From contig MBPM02000011.1 in the NCBI GenBank assembly GCA_001695595.3, forward strand, positions 434,001-498,000: a stretch of 64,000 nt of DNA, read 5' to 3'. Shown here piece by piece: positions 46,748 through 59,530 of the stretch. Each line of letters opens with the position of its first letter. Within the stretch, counting starts at the first letter, position 1. The position numbers and the translations under genes were made by a program. The DNA comes from Plasmopara viticola (taxonomy: Eukaryota > Oomycota > Peronosporomycetes > Peronosporales > Peronosporaceae). The notes beneath the pieces are model-generated. The model saw nothing but the letters and a program-made list of their open reading frames with translations. It searched no databases and was not told the DNA's origin.

Positions 46748-47289
46748 GGTTAACGGTATTTGGAAAAGTCAGGAATCATTTTATCAGCTGATACACCGAA
46801 AAAAGATACATTATCATTACATGGACGACGGTTCAATTTAAGTGTCATAATACGGAACAAAAAAAGATTACCTTTACAAACTGTCCACAAAGAAAAGCGA
46901 CAATGCTCGATTGATGGAGCTTTAATGACCAGCCACACCCAGCAGCTCGGCGAGGTCACTCAGCACGTTGCACAGAGAAGACGTGCAGGAAGATGTGATT
47001 ATCGAGGAGACAACTGATTACTACCCTCAGCTTTAAGGGAACAATCAATTGACATGAATAGATATTTCATGATACAACGTAAATCCTGTTTTTGATTCTT
47101 TGTATGCCCCGAATATACATTTGCAATTTAGGTAGTTTTGGTCCATGTCTTGGTCGAAAGTACATGTGTGTTCTTTACTACATGAGTAGCGGTAAAAGTA
47201 CATCTACGACGCAAAAGAAAAACGATGATTTAGATATTATAAAGTTAACTAGTTATACACCATCCCATCAACAACCAGTCTTTTACGAA
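46748..47289. other. Spacer upstream of the GST gene
   Basis: About 540 bp between the GST start and the stop of the deubiquitinase gene, both on the minus strand. It should hold the GST promoter and the 3' UTR of the next gene. Plus-strand frames here lack ATG starts or motifs. Confidence 0.5.
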
Positions 47290-50179
47290 CTACAAGAAAG
47301 CCCGCAACCCATCACTTGAATCTCCTTGATGGTAATGGCTGGAGTTTCCAGCATTGTCGTGATTCTCGTCTTGATTCAATAAACGGTTAGTTGGCACATT
47401 TTCTTTGCCACTTTCTGCGCATTTTCTCGCCGACTTAGCGTAGAAAAACATATAGCACGATTCTTGACTTCGGTATGCTCGTTGAGCGTAATCTTTCGAA
47501 ATCTAAAATCAAGAAAAGTGAAAATTAAACATTTTCAAGGCTTGTCAACACCAAAAGACACGTACCACAGACTCATGCGTATCATTTCGACGGATCCACT
47601 GACCATTTGCATCACACACGTCAGCAACGTAGTGGCCTTCGTCAATGCTCTTCCCAAGATGGTGAATGACACTCTAAAGAAAGCAACGTTTAGGGTGTCA
47701 CAAAAAGCAAAAGGTATTTACCACACAAACGGTACGCACTTTTAAAATATACCGTGAGTCAATTTCTGTTGGAACAGCGTAGTTAAGAATTTTTGTCATA
47801 TCAATAGCGTCAGGAGGGATGATCGGATCACTTCGTTTAAATAACGCCCCTGACTGAGGATTCACTTCAAAGCGCTTCAGATGAAATACAAGAACTGACG
47901 GAAGTGACTTGATCTGGTACGCCGACTCTGCTTCCCTCCCTTCTTTGCACTTCTCACATGTCAACTCTAATACCTCATTCTCGAACTGTTTTTCAATAAG
48001 TGTTTCTAATTCGATCTGTGGTGGCCGAGATGGCCATGAAGGCGCTGATGGTGATTCAGTACGTTTCGCTTCTAAATCTGAAGATTTGGTAGGCGACAGA
48101 GAAGAGTTCACAACCTCTTCCACTTTCTCTCGATAACTGCAAGACGCCTTAGGGCAGCCATAAAAGCATGCGTTGCCCTCTCCAACTGTCACAGGGGAAA
48201 GATTGCAAAAACAATGTCGTTCAGGTGATTGTGGTGTTTGAGGCTCCTGCTCGGCAGTAGGTTCAGGCTCTGGTGTAACGTAAAATGGAAGATCCAAAGA
48301 GAAATCGTAAAATGTCTCGGCCTGTTTCCGGCTGTACCCACACTTTCGACAAGTCAACGTACGATCGAACTCAGCTCGAAAGCACTTTGCTGGTGGAAGA
48401 TGGAAAACGAGCTCAGATTTTGTTTTAAAAGACTTGCTGCTCTTATCGAATAGAACTTTTTTCGCTTTCGTTCCATTGCAAATGGCGTTGGAAAGACTGC
48501 TCCTTTGCTGTGGAGAAAATGACACGGCTTCGTCTTGAAACTTTGCAGTAATTTCATAAATCATATCCAGAAGCTCTTGTTCATATTCAGTCAAGAGATT
48601 AAGCAAAAATTCGTGTGCATCTTGCTGAAAGTGACTAATGGAGACAGATGATTATAAGAAATTGCAGTTAGAAAGATGTGATACACATTGGCGAATTCTA
48701 AAAGCACGTACGTTGCAAAGATAGGGTTTTTCTTTCCCATCACATTTTTAAGCGGTTCCGGATTTATTGACATCTCGCTGCCGTCGACAACACGCCGAAG
48801 TATTTGACTCAATGTGTACTGCAATGGAAGACGTTTTGTATCGCCTCTGGTCCGCCAGTTATGAAAGATGGTTTTGAGTTGCTCCATCGTCTTGACCTTT
48901 ACCCCAGGGTTGGGCTGTTTCTGGATGACCCTGAGCAAGCTATCCTCGTCTTGTAGAGCACTTACAAACTCAGGGAGAACTGCTAATGCTTGCAAAATTG
49001 CATTCATATAGCAGTAGTTGCCTAGATTCAGCAATCCGTGAGTGCTTCTTCGACTTCCATCACTTGGTGACCCGCTTGCTTTTGGGATCGTTGCTTCTAC
49101 GCTGTCGTCCGAATGCTGAATCTTTTCCGACGTAGATTCCATGGACATGTCTAGCTTTCGAGCAGTTTTGTCGAAAAAGCTTGGTGGTGGACTCATCTGT
49201 AAAAAATGCGAGTTGATTTTCTGTTGAGCGTGTGCTTCGGCCTCTTTGATACTAGACTCATCGTCAAGAATCAGTTGAAGTGAGCGAACGCGCCTATTTA
49301 TCGATCCGGTGATCGATTTACGACGACTTTCACCACCACTATCCTTGTTTTTCTCCACGCTTCGACCTTCAGGTGTATGACTGGTATGTTGCTTTAACTT
49401 AGGCGGAGTTGGTCCACTTCGCAGCTTCAAAGACCGAACAGGGCTCGGCCATTTACCAGAAGGGGATTGTGGTGGCCTTGCGCATATACTTTCAAGCGAT
49501 TTTTCATCGCTCGACGGGTCTTGCGAAAGTCGCGCTTTTTTGCGAAAAGGAGAACGAAACGGTGATTTTAACGTAGAAGTCAATAAAGGACTCGACCCCT
49601 CCGTAGTATGTGGCAGAGACGATGGCAGCGTAAGCTGAGGTGAGCCAATCTCCACTAAAGGACTGCGTTTGGGCGTCATTTTCGACTTGGATATTGGACT
49701 CGTAAGCCGTGGTGACAAGTTATTCGTAGGGCTCTTGAGCGTGTTGATAGGCGTGAAGCCCGGAACTTGGCTTAGCTGCTTTCGAATTTTGCGTTTTTTT
49801 GCTCGAATCACCACACCATCAACTTGGTTTTTCAGCTCAGAGTAGAATTGTCTGCCAGTAGCATCCAGCGAAATGATAAACACGAAGCGCCGCTTGCCAT
49901 TCTCTACGCGCACAGTGCGCGTGGGACCTGAGTCTAGCGTCGAATCTTCATGGGACATTATGCTTTTGCCGACCCAAATCATAGTATCACCACTCACAAG
50001 GCGCGCATTACCCACCTCTTTGCGTAGCACTAGGTCGGTTTGAAGCTCATAGCGGGTGACTTCTCCGTCCTCCCCCGTGACCTCCAGCACAACTTTTTTT
50101 ACGCACTACTTAAAAAAGTAAGTCGTAGCTAAAGGAAAGGAACAAACAGAGTACGGACCTGGATTGTCAGATCCGCCAT
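47290..50179 (-). CDS. Ubiquitin carboxyl-terminal hydrolase, USP37-like
   Basis: Five exons, complement of 50159-50179, 48712-50105, 47740-48634, 47566-47673 and 47290-47502; all GT-AG and in phase, 876 residues. The first exon encodes only MADLTIQ. Residues about 8-105 look like the PH-like N-terminal domain of the USP26/29/37 group (IMSHEDSTLDSG, RRFVFIISLDATGRQFYSEL). A Ser/Pro-rich linker follows to about 345. The catalytic domain has the Cys box LLNLGNYCYMNAIL (Cys372; Tyr instead of the usual Thr before it), QQDAHEFLLNLL formed across intron 2, zinc-finger pairs (LTCRKCGYSR; LTCEKCKEG), LPSVLVFHLKRFE and the His box DEGHYVADVCD, ending SCYMFFY. All catalytic residues seem present, so it should be an active deubiquitinase. 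It is divergent from cyclin C with 192 bp between ATGs. Confidence 0.93.
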
Positions 50180-50371
50180 CGTGCATGTGGTGCTCACGTG
50201 GAATGAAGCAGAATGCTCAAGTTTTGGCGGGGGAGACCACGCTTTTGGCGGCAAATAGGAGGATATGCTACGACCACCGTTGATAGGATGTCATTTTGGC
50301 CAATAACAAACGGCTTAGATCTCATGTAAGAACAAAGCACACTTTGAATAAAACTGATTCCGCTCAACACG
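50180..50371. promoter_or_regulatory. Bidirectional promoter region, USP / cyclin C
   Basis: 192 bp separating two divergent start codons. It probably drives both genes. No defined motif was assigned. Confidence 0.55.
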
Positions 50372-51637
50372 ATGGGCATGAATTTCTGGCATTCGACCCA
50401 CTAGTATGTAGAATCTATATAATGAAGCGCCATTGAATTTAAACTGAGTGTCTGCTGTCAATTATCCAGCTTGTACTGGATGAAGGACGTGACAAGGGGC
50501 GATCTGCGTAAGAGGAACCCACACGATCGCAAACACTTGACAGACGACGAAATCGATAGTATTCACCTCGCCAACATCTCGTGTAAGTCGACGCCAGCTC
50601 ACTTATTGGGTATCCTATCATGTTGGTGGGGATTAAGCTGATTAAGATACACAAGTGCTGGAGGAAATTGGGCCCCGCTTAAGGGTTCGACAGATCATTA
50701 TATATACTGCCATCATCTTCTATCGCCGCTTTTACCAAACGTAAGGTATCCATGGTTTCGGATTAATAGTATAAAGCTGTGATGGATACAAGATTATTTT
50801 GTCGTCTATGCAGGCAGAGTTTTGTCAACTTTGATCCCCACCTTGTCGTTGGAACGGTATTTTTTCTTGCCTCTAAGGTGGAGGAAAGTCAATTGTCGTT
50901 GACGACAGTCGCGTCTGTTCTCCATCATTATACCACGAGTAGGAGACATTGTCACCCAGCAAACTTCTATGCTGAGCATTTAGACTAACGATAATCTTAT
51001 GATTGCAACCTGCGTGGCCCAGCTGGCGTCGATGAGGATGAATCTATGTACACATTTCAGGATAAGGACATTCTGGAGTGCGAATTTTACGTGATTGAGG
51101 CTTTGCAATTTGACTTGATTTTGCATCATCCGTTCCCGTCGCTCCTTCAGTATGGTTGATCTTTGCTTAAGAATGTCGAACACTGAATCAAATTTTTGCT
51201 TACTAATAACCATGTGGTTGTAGACTCTTGGATGAATTCGAAATTCACGAGGAATGCCTTCAGCTTGCGTGGTTGGCGTCTTAATTTGTTGTTGTTGTCG
51301 CGTTTACGTGCCATACTGATAAAACTTGTTCAGGCAACTTGTGCAATACTCGTATCGCACGGACATAATCCTCCTGTATCCACCATTTATGGTGGCGTAC
51401 GCAGCCGCTTACATCGCATGTCGGGATGCAGGCTATGATGCTGTACAAGTGTTTGCAACCATGAACGTTAAAAATGATTTGTTGCTCAAGGTTGTCGCTG
51501 AATTTCAAGAAGCTGTAGAAGAGGAGAAAAAGCTGTACGCGGTACAAGCTGTGGCTTTAGAGAAGGCAGAACAGATCATTCCGGATCCAACTGCGGGTGA
51601 GGGGGAAAGCATTCCCGGAATGTCGGCTGAGAAATGA
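50372..51637 (+). CDS. CCNC: Cyclin C, Mediator kinase-module cyclin
   Basis: Seven exons: 50372-50403, 50470-50582, 50647-50740, 50814-50938, 51023-51149, 51224-51271 and 51334-51637; 280 residues, the normal length for cyclin C. It begins MGMNFWHSTHY, equivalent to the conserved NFW...S start, then LTDDEIDSIHLANI and the first cyclin box (LEEIGPRLRVRQIIIYTAII, RFYQTQSFVNFDPHLVVGTV, FLASKVEES). The second half shows FQDKDILECEFYVIEAL, LILHHPFPSLLQ and YRTDIILLYPPFMVAYAAAY. The C-terminus is an acidic helical tail. Cyclin C pairs with CDK8 in the Mediator kinase module. Intron 4 has a CTAAC branch site 37 nt before its cag acceptor, skipping a nearer tag, which fixes the model. Divergent from the deubiquitinase. 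Confidence 0.93.
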
Positions 51638-51845
51638 GGTTTGCAAAAAGGGATTACATTGCGATGTGAAGTAGCAGCCATAAGAGGGGCTGGTAAACGC
51701 TGGCGGGACACTCCATTAAAAATAGCTGTAGTCAATGCACCACCACAGACTTAACTTAATATTAAAAGAGCGTAGATTTATGTTCTTTGTGGGTTGAGTA
51801 ATTTGTTAATTATCATTCGAAATTAGCAAAGATACTCAACCGTAA

Positions 51846-52171
51846 GCTTGGAAAAGGTTGGGGTGACGCCCTCCTTCCAAGCGCAGGGGCTAAATGCTCG
51901 TGCGCTTCGGGCAGGTGCTCTCGGGCGTCTGCAGGTCTCTAACGAGTCTCACCCTCGACGCGACGGTCTCCAGCACCGGGCGTCACCTGGGCTCTTACCA
52001 AGTCAGAGCTAAATAAAATAATGGAAGACCCTCACGACCTCGGTGCTGGCTGCACTGCCCGCCGAACGAGACCCGACTAATGCGGACACCACTCTATGCC
52101 GTGGACTAGCCAGACTGAGCCTAGTACGTGCATAACTTGGCAACGCGATAACGTAATACATTACATTACAT
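51846..52171 (+). mobile_element. Short internally deleted LINE copy (326 bp)
   Basis: Starts ggaaaaggttggggtgacg like the two longer copies at 57097 and 58387 and ends with the same cgtaatacattacattaca tail. In between only three blocks are kept: the ~120-bp 5' part, a short tgggctcttaccaagtcag piece, and the last ~150 bp. Flanked by a 13-bp target duplication tactcaaccgtaa (51833-51845 and 52172-52184). No coding capacity; non-autonomous. Confidence 0.85.
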
Positions 52172-52184
52172 TACTCAACCGTAA

Positions 52185-55100
52185 TCAGCAAATATGCTCA
52201 ACCCACAAAGGATAAACTTCTACGCTCCCTACAATTAGTTTATGTTACTGATTGTGCATTGACTACCGCCATCTTTAATAAATAAGAGTATTGTAAATTC
52301 GGTATATTCGTAGCAACCGTAATATACCCCATTATGTGCTTGGTGCCACAAATCATGCTTAAGCCGCCGGTATAATTGCTGATCAAACTGACGCAGCCAA
52401 TAAAGTCGCAAATTGAATTAGGCGAATGTTGGGAGATTCAGTCGAAATGTTACGGAGTTACACAGCAAGTCAGCGGAATGCATTATTGCGCGGCTTTCAC
52501 TAAGTGCCTAGACGATGGCCTTGAAGTATCGCTACTATACAATTTGCTAAAAATATGTTAGTATTGAATATGCGTCCACTTGATATGTGGCCGATGGCAG
52601 TCTGAGGGCCTACGCACATTGACAAGTGCACTATTTCGAGTTCGGACATTCGCGCAGGAGCACAGTGCAGCTTCAAAAGCTAGAGTTTGTCTCCTGTGTA
52701 TCGAGACTCTGATCACGACTGGATGCGCAAGACATGAAATATTTTTTAGAAAAAGGATAAGAGTGCTATCGTGTTTGCATACGCAGAGTAGCACATAAAA
52801 TCTTGTGTACAATGTGGCAGTGAATGTACAAGGCCTCGCTTTCCAGCCTATATCCGAGGAGGTCTTGAGGGTGCTGGATGTGCCAGTATAAAGTGTACAC
52901 CATTTTTTGTATTGTCTCAATCGATTGCAACGGCCAGGCCGAGGGGTATTAGTGGTGCGATAGGAAAAGTGTGGGCCTCTGAATTAATTGCAAGTTGTGC
53001 GGCGAGCAATGTAAGATCTAAATTGTGCTAGATTGTGTTGAAAGCAGCTGTTGCTGTAATTAACTTTTGCGGAACATTGACTTTTCTGCATCTGCTCTTA
53101 GCAAAAGTGGCGGCGAGCGATGTTTAGCCGTATTTATGCACCTTGCGGCTCCAAAATGTTTTGTCAGTGTGTCAATTTTGTCTCTATTCCTCCATTCATT
53201 GTTGCTATGATCAAGCAAGTACTGCGGCCTTTTGTATATGAAATTGCACTGGCGTCACTGGAAGATTGACAAGTTCAGATTTTCCCCAGGCTTTCAAGGA
53301 AAAATTAGCAATTGCAACCGCAACCGCAATCGCAACTTGGTTTTTCTTATGTGCCAATGGCAAAAGGAACACCACTGATGACCTGGAGTTGTAAGACTAA
53401 AAAAAAATCCTGCTGTTGATCCCACTGCAGACGCACTAGAACACTATTTACTCGGTCCTAGAGATTCTTTCATCAGAAGCTTTGCCATCTTGCCGATTAC
53501 TATCTCAACGACAAAAACAGTGCGTGCTGATGCATGGCATCATGCTCCTGCAATGTAAAAGTGCAGTCTACCTACTTGAACAATTGACGAAATTTCAAAA
53601 AATATATATGAAAATCCGGTCGTGATTTCTAGGTGCACTCTGAGCAAATACGATGAAACATGAATTTAATGTCGAAGAAAAGCACAAAACAAGGATCTTT
53701 ATCGATAGAGAGATATTGTGGGCACCAAGCCTTGTATTGTATCACCCCGCACTTCTATTTTCACAAAGGAAGCGTGCATGAAGACGTAAGATCAGTCGGT
53801 AAATGACTATTTAATGTTGGGGCTATTGACGTGTGCAATATATTACATATCAAGCAATGAAAGCTGAGACGTCGTAGAACCACAGCTTGGTTCAATACTT
53901 CGTTCGGGACGTGCACATACGCATCAAAGCCATGATTAAACGATCCAAGATTATTTTAAAGACTTGAACCATAAAACGGCTATTTGTATATGACAAAGCT
54001 GGCTTCAAGCTAAGGCATCGACGAGACCCTATTTGTTTTTATTGACCGCTGAGGAGTGCTTGCAAGGGACGTTATTCGATTCAAACCGTAAATGGTATAG
54101 CTGGTTTGCAAGTGCGACTTTAAGGGGGCATATCGTCCACTGGGCAACACTATAAAGAAACAGCTTTTGCTACATGCTATGCAAGGTATGGTTGACTTTA
54201 TGCCCGTTTATCAAGGGCACGGCTTCGATAATGCCTTTGTAGTGGACCAAACACGCCGTGCATCGGTAATTGTTAATAGAGTTCGTTGCACGTTTGGAGT
54301 GCCATAGCCAGACAGAGGCAAACGCTTCTGAGGCACTAATCTCCTGATGCGTCCATATTCTGCCTGGCGGAAGACTTGATGAGAAGAGCGCTTCATTGGA
54401 CGTTATTGCGCGTCAATGAACAATTTGGGCTGACGCGTATTATAATCGGAGCTACTGTCAAACATTTTATTGAAGAATAGAAAGCTGATGAGCGGTACTC
54501 CACGAGTAGTACAATTGACGGGTAGGTGCTACTGCAGACATATCAAATGTCATACGTACTTTCTATACGCCAAATGTGGCCACCACTTCGTCACACATGC
54601 CGATTACTGCAAAAAAAACTTGGCAAAAAATACAATGTTAAATGTACAGTGCTTGCAACCTAATTGCCGTTTATTGTTGTCTTCTTTGTGAGAAAGTGAC
54701 AAATCATGCTCTCAAAGTATATGCTCTGCGAGTGGCCGGTCATTTTTTAAAGGGCTCTTGAGCGCATCTGTGACTGATGATGCAAGCGTTCAAAAGCCAT
54801 TAAGCGCAGGCATAGACACGCTTTGTAAATTCGTTTTCGCGAACAGTCTGGGAGGAGAGACGTGTAATATCTTACCATTTATATGCGACTTGTACTCAAG
54901 AGATCGCGCACAAGGCTAAGCAAATGCAGACAAACGCATCTTTGGTACAGGAAGATTATTCTTCTTACAATATTTATACAGAAGTATGATCTTCGAGCTG
55001 AACGCGTTAGTGTCATGTTCTCTTTGAGAATCGAACGGCTGTATTAAGCCAGAAAGCTAACCAGTTTACTCACACATATACAGTGCGAGTTACGCTGAGG

Positions 55101-57083
55101 TAGCTAGTGCAGTGTAGGATTTTCTAAAGACAAATGCAGAATGGTATGATCAAGTAGCAAATCAGAGGGACAAGAAAATTTGTAAAGGGGGCCGATCCCG
55201 GCTTGAGCCGATTCAGAACAGATGTCTAGTGTCTTCTTGGATGCGTCAGATATCCCCTGTGGCACTGCAATGCTGTAAGCAGACATCGAGATCGGTAGGT
55301 TGGTATAATCACGAACATTAATTATGTCAATGATAAAGGCTTAGTGACAAAAAGTATAATCTCAAGCTCAAGGCAGAACTACTAGGCTTCAATTCACTCT
55401 CGATATTTACCAACCATTCGTGCAACAGAGTTGCTACAACTCTTGCAGATGATCTTCACTTTCTCGTCAAGTATAATTAAGAAAATACAATCCAGGATAG
55501 CGAATTTCTTTGGCTGATGCATCCTCGCATCGTCCAGAGTATAAGATAGCTCATATCACAATTGCGACATGTTTGCATCGGATTTAGTCCATGACTCGTA
55601 CGCGAGATGCTGTGTGTAGCTTTGCTATAATTTCTGGGAACACATGAATCATAAGCATCAATAAAAGAAATTGAGCGCGAGGCTACTTCGAGTCATGGAG
55701 AAAGCAGGCTTGTTATGTTACCTCATTTTTTGAGATGACTAATCACACTTAACGTTCCAATATATTTTCAATATCGTACACAGTAAGGCTCATGTTACAC
55801 CGCTTGTGGTCATCTCGACCAAGAAAAGACGCATGGCTTGGTAAGCAACCTCTATCAGCAACCAAGTTATGATAGTAAGGCAAAGCGTACACGCCCACAT
55901 ACGAAGCGTGTCAACGAAACCGGATTCGACTGCACCATTACCAGTGTCATTGCGATATCGGAATTCAAAAGCGTAAATTTCATGTTTAGCCTGACGGAAC
56001 ACAACGCATTTGCTGATCGTGTCAAAAAAACAGCAGCCTTGTTTCCAAATCGTGTCTCTCGGAGGGAGCTTCGGAGTAACTTGTCACGGACCGAGACTCC
56101 TTTTAATAGAGGTTGATGTTTGTGTGTACTGCAGCAGATCATTCGCACACAAAAATTAAGACAGAGCGAGTGATTTTAGTCTCCAAGACGTATAAGCCTT
56201 CTTGCGGTCAATATGTCAAGGCGTTCCAGCTGAATATTTCTGCTATCTCAGCAGTCTACACATTCCTCCACGTGAAAGGTCCTTCACCGCCACCATAACA
56301 AAACACTAGGCGTAGTGGTGAAGGAACTTGCTACGATTTATCTTCTTACAACGTGCGAGAAAGACGGAAGTTTTGTGCTAAGGCGATTTTGTACGTGCGC
56401 AATTATACGGCTTGAAGCGGAAGTATAAATTTATATTTTTATATAAAATGAAGACACAAGAAGACAAGATTTGCATGATTAAAGATTTGGTAATTTTTAA
56501 AAGTTCAAATGAAATAACTATTGTCTCTCAGGACTGCGCCCGCACTTCACTGGACGGTTAAAGGTCGTATATGTATTATATTCCAGACATATACGAGCGA
56601 TCAATGATTAAGGAAGGCTTTCTTAAGTCGTAATGTGACCCGGACCAAGAAATTGCGCAAAGAAGCTAATTGAGCGACCATTGGCACCGAATCGTACACA
56701 GCCTTAATAACGAAAAGTCAAATCAACACTTCGGCCGGCATTTGCAACCTCTGACTCAAGGAACACGAGTTGATCATTTTGTTCGCAGAGCGATGAGAGT
56801 ACGTGTGAATGGGTCAGAAAAAATATAAGCCTTTTAACCTGCGGCATCCAGTGCATGTCTTGCACTGGCTTGACTATTTTGGAGTATAGAGATTGTATCT
56901 CTCTCGCCGTGTTAGTCTTTGTTCTACAGGCGAAGAAACATTTATGGATTCACAGTGCTGTCCGAGCAAGGGTTTCGCGTTTTGCACAAGATCTATCAGG
57001 TGAAAGTTTTGGCGGTGGATCTCTGACACTTAATCTTGGCACCCTTTTTGGCAAACTTTATACGTAAGTTCGATATCCTTTAG
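52185..57083. other. Gene desert, no gene supported
   Basis: About 4.9 kb with only short frames (up to about 120 codons) and no recognisable motif. Around 53310-53335 there is a small gcaacc/gcaatc run. Overlapping open frames on both strands near 55790-56150 look like chance. Probably old, unrecognisable repeat sequence. Confidence 0.5.
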
Positions 57084-57096
57084 ACTAGCATTACGT

Positions 57097-58244
57097 TTTC
57101 GGAAAAGGTTGGGGTGACGCCCTCCTTCTAAGCGCGGGGGCTTAATGCTCGCGCGCTTCGGGCAGGTGCTCTCGGGCATCTGCAGGTCTCTAACGAGTCT
57201 CACCCTCGACGCGACGGTCTCCACTACCAGGCCAAACCCCCTTCCACGCCCTTAATCGCGCCAACCGCATCCGGATTGGCTCCTTTAATGTGAATTCTCT
57301 AGGTTCGAAGCGCAAGAAGCACGTAACACTCCCCGAAGATCTCCGGCGCTACCGCGTCGATATCCTTGGCCTCCGCGAAACCAAGATCTACGATAGAGGT
57401 GAGCACCGCATTGATGACTTCCTTCTAACCCTGAAAAAAAAAAACGAAGCCAAGACCGAAGTCACCGAAATCCGCCGCCACTGCAACCCGTCGGGCGACA
57501 CTCGACACGCCCGATCCCGAGAAGAAACCTGGCACCACACTAAGAAGCTCGGAACACTCCTCGGCGATATTAAAGATCTATCCCGACGCAAGTCCCTGGC
57601 CACCCTCGCGCTCCACCGCCTCTGGTCCGTCTGGCTCCGCCCCACGTTCATCTCACCCAAGACACGCATTCGATTGTACAACACCTACGTTCTACCGATT
57701 CTGCTGTACAACTGGGCTCTTACCAAGTCAGAGCTCCACGGCCTCGAGAGTTTCCATCGCCGCCAGCTTCGCTACGCTCTTGGCTATCGCTACCCCCGAC
57801 CCATTTCGAATGCAAGACTCTACGACCTCTGTGATGAGCGGCCGCTGAGACTATGACTGACACAAGCTCGCTGGCGCCTGTTTGGCCATGTACTTCGCCG
57901 CTATCCCGACATTCCAGCTGACCTCCAGATGCGTGCCTTCTTCTTCTTCACCGCAGCAAAATGGCGCGGACGTTCCCGCACCACGCTCCCCTCGACACTC
58001 GACCACAATCTTGTTTCCCGTGGCTCCGGCTTTCGACTCCGGACAGCACAAGACCTCGAAGTGGTACGTACCCTTGCACAAGACCGAAAGAAATGGAAGA
58101 CCCATTTGACCTCGGTGCTGGATGCACTGCCCGCCGAACGAGGCTCGACGTATGCGGACACCACTCTATGCCGTGGACTAGCCAGACTGAGCCTAGCACG
58201 TGCATACCTTGGCAACGCGATAACGTAATACATTACATTACATT
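57097..58244 (+). mobile_element. Internally deleted LINE copy 1 (1148 bp)
   Basis: Non-LTR retrotransposon derivative flanked by a 13-bp target duplication actagcattacgt (57084-57096 and 58245-58257). It keeps a 5' leader, the N-terminus of an endonuclease domain (RVDILGLRETKIYDRGE, with NSLGS before it), then jumps to the C-terminal reverse-transcriptase/thumb part: KKLGTLLGDIKDLSRRKSLA, YNTYVLPILLYNWALTKSEL, FHRRQLRYALGYRYPRP. The central RT palm with its catalytic aspartates is missing. An 11-A run at the junction places both parts in one 188-codon frame (57290-57856) that ends at TGA where the sister copy has CGA. The 3' end is a short attac repeat. Non-autonomous. Confidence 0.88.
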
Positions 58245-58386
58245 ACTAGCATTACGTACACTCTTTGTAGAATGATTTAAGATTTTAATAATGGGTTTAC
58301 TTTATTTATATATATTTACTTGCACCAAATATAAGCAAAATCTATAATTAACTCAATTAAAATTTCCCAAAAATATCAATATATAT

Positions 58387-59530
58387 TTTTCGGAAAAGGT
58401 TGGGGTGACGCCCTCCTTCCAAGCGCGGGGGCTTAATGCTCGCGCGCTTCGGGCAGGTGCTCTCGGGCATCTGCAGGTCTCTAACGAGTCTCACCCTCGA
58501 CGCGACGGTCTCCAGCACCAGGCCAAACCCCCTTCCACGCCCTTAATCGCGCCAACCGCATCCGGATTGGCTCCTTTAATGTGAATTCTCTAGGTTCGAA
58601 GCGCAAGAAGCACGTAACACTCCCCGAAGATCTCCGGCGCTACCGCGTCGATATCCTTGGCCTCCGCGAAACCAAGATCTACGATAGAGGTGAGCACCGC
58701 ATTGATGACTTCCTTCTAACCCTGAAAAAAAAAACGAAGCCAAGACCGAAGTCACCGAAATCCGCCGCCACTGCAACCCGTCGGGCGCCACTCGACACGC
58801 CCGATCCCGAGAAGAAACCTGGCACCACACTAAGAAGCTCGGAACACTCCTCGGCGATATTAAAGATCTATCCCGACGCAAGTCCCTGGCCACCCTCGCG
58901 CCCCACCGCCTCTGGTCCGTCTGGCTCCGCCCCACGTTCATCTCACCCAAGACACGCATTCGATTGTACAACACCTACGTTCTACCGATTCTGCTGAACA
59001 ACTGGGCTCTTACCAAGTCAGAGCTCCACGGCCTCGAGAGTTTCCATCGCCGCCAGCTTCGCTACGCTCTTGGCTATCGCTACCCCCGACCCATTTCGAA
59101 TGCAAGGCTCTACGACCTCTGTGATGAGCGGCCGCTGAGACTACGACTGACACAAGCTCGCTGGCGCCTGTTTGGCCATGTACTTCGCCGCTATCCCGAC
59201 ATTCCAGCTGACCTCCAGATGCGTGCCTTCTTCTCCACCGCAGCAGAATGGCGCGGACGTTCCCGCACCACGCTCCCCTCGACACTCGACCACAATCTTG
59301 TTTCCCGTGGCTCCGGCTTTCGACTCCGGACAGCACAAGACCTCGAAGTGGTACGTACCCTTGCACAAGACCGAAAGAAATGGAAGACCCTCACGACCTC
59401 GGTGCTGGATGCACTGCCCGCCGAACGAGACTCGACGTATGCGGACACCACTCTATGCCGTGGACTAGCCAGACTGAGCCTAGCACGTGCATACCTTGGC
59501 AACGCGATAACGTAATACATTACATTACAT
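58387..59530 (+). mobile_element. Internally deleted LINE copy 2 (1144 bp)
   Basis: Nearly identical to the copy at 57097-58244 and flanked by its own 13-bp target duplication tatcaatatatat (58374-58386 and 59531-59543). It has 10 As at the A-run junction, so the two coding parts lie in different frames: 58581-58997 (endonuclease start, then frameshifted) and 58964-59515. The second frame runs to the end of the element: FHRRQLRYALGYRYPRP, RWRLFGHVLRRYPDIPADLQ, RKKWKTLTTSVLDALPAER, typical of the extreme C-terminus of LINE polyproteins. The same internal deletion as in copy 1 shows both come from one deleted source. Confidence 0.88.

Noticed and set aside
46760..47017. 85-codon plus-strand frame upstream of the GST
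   Set aside because: Starts with TTG, has no recognisable domain and lies in the expected GST promoter.
48591..50090. USP Cys-box frame and 47698-48606 frame as two genes
   Set aside because: A phase-correct intron joins them and creates the QQDAHEF motif across the junction.
55790..56150. Overlapping 70-93-codon frames on both strands
   Set aside because: No motifs, no splice partners, and frames overlap on opposite strands; most likely chance.
57290..57856. 188-codon open frame as a host gene
   Set aside because: It is a chimera of LINE endonuclease and RT C-terminal parts inside an element with target duplications; the frame depends on an A run.
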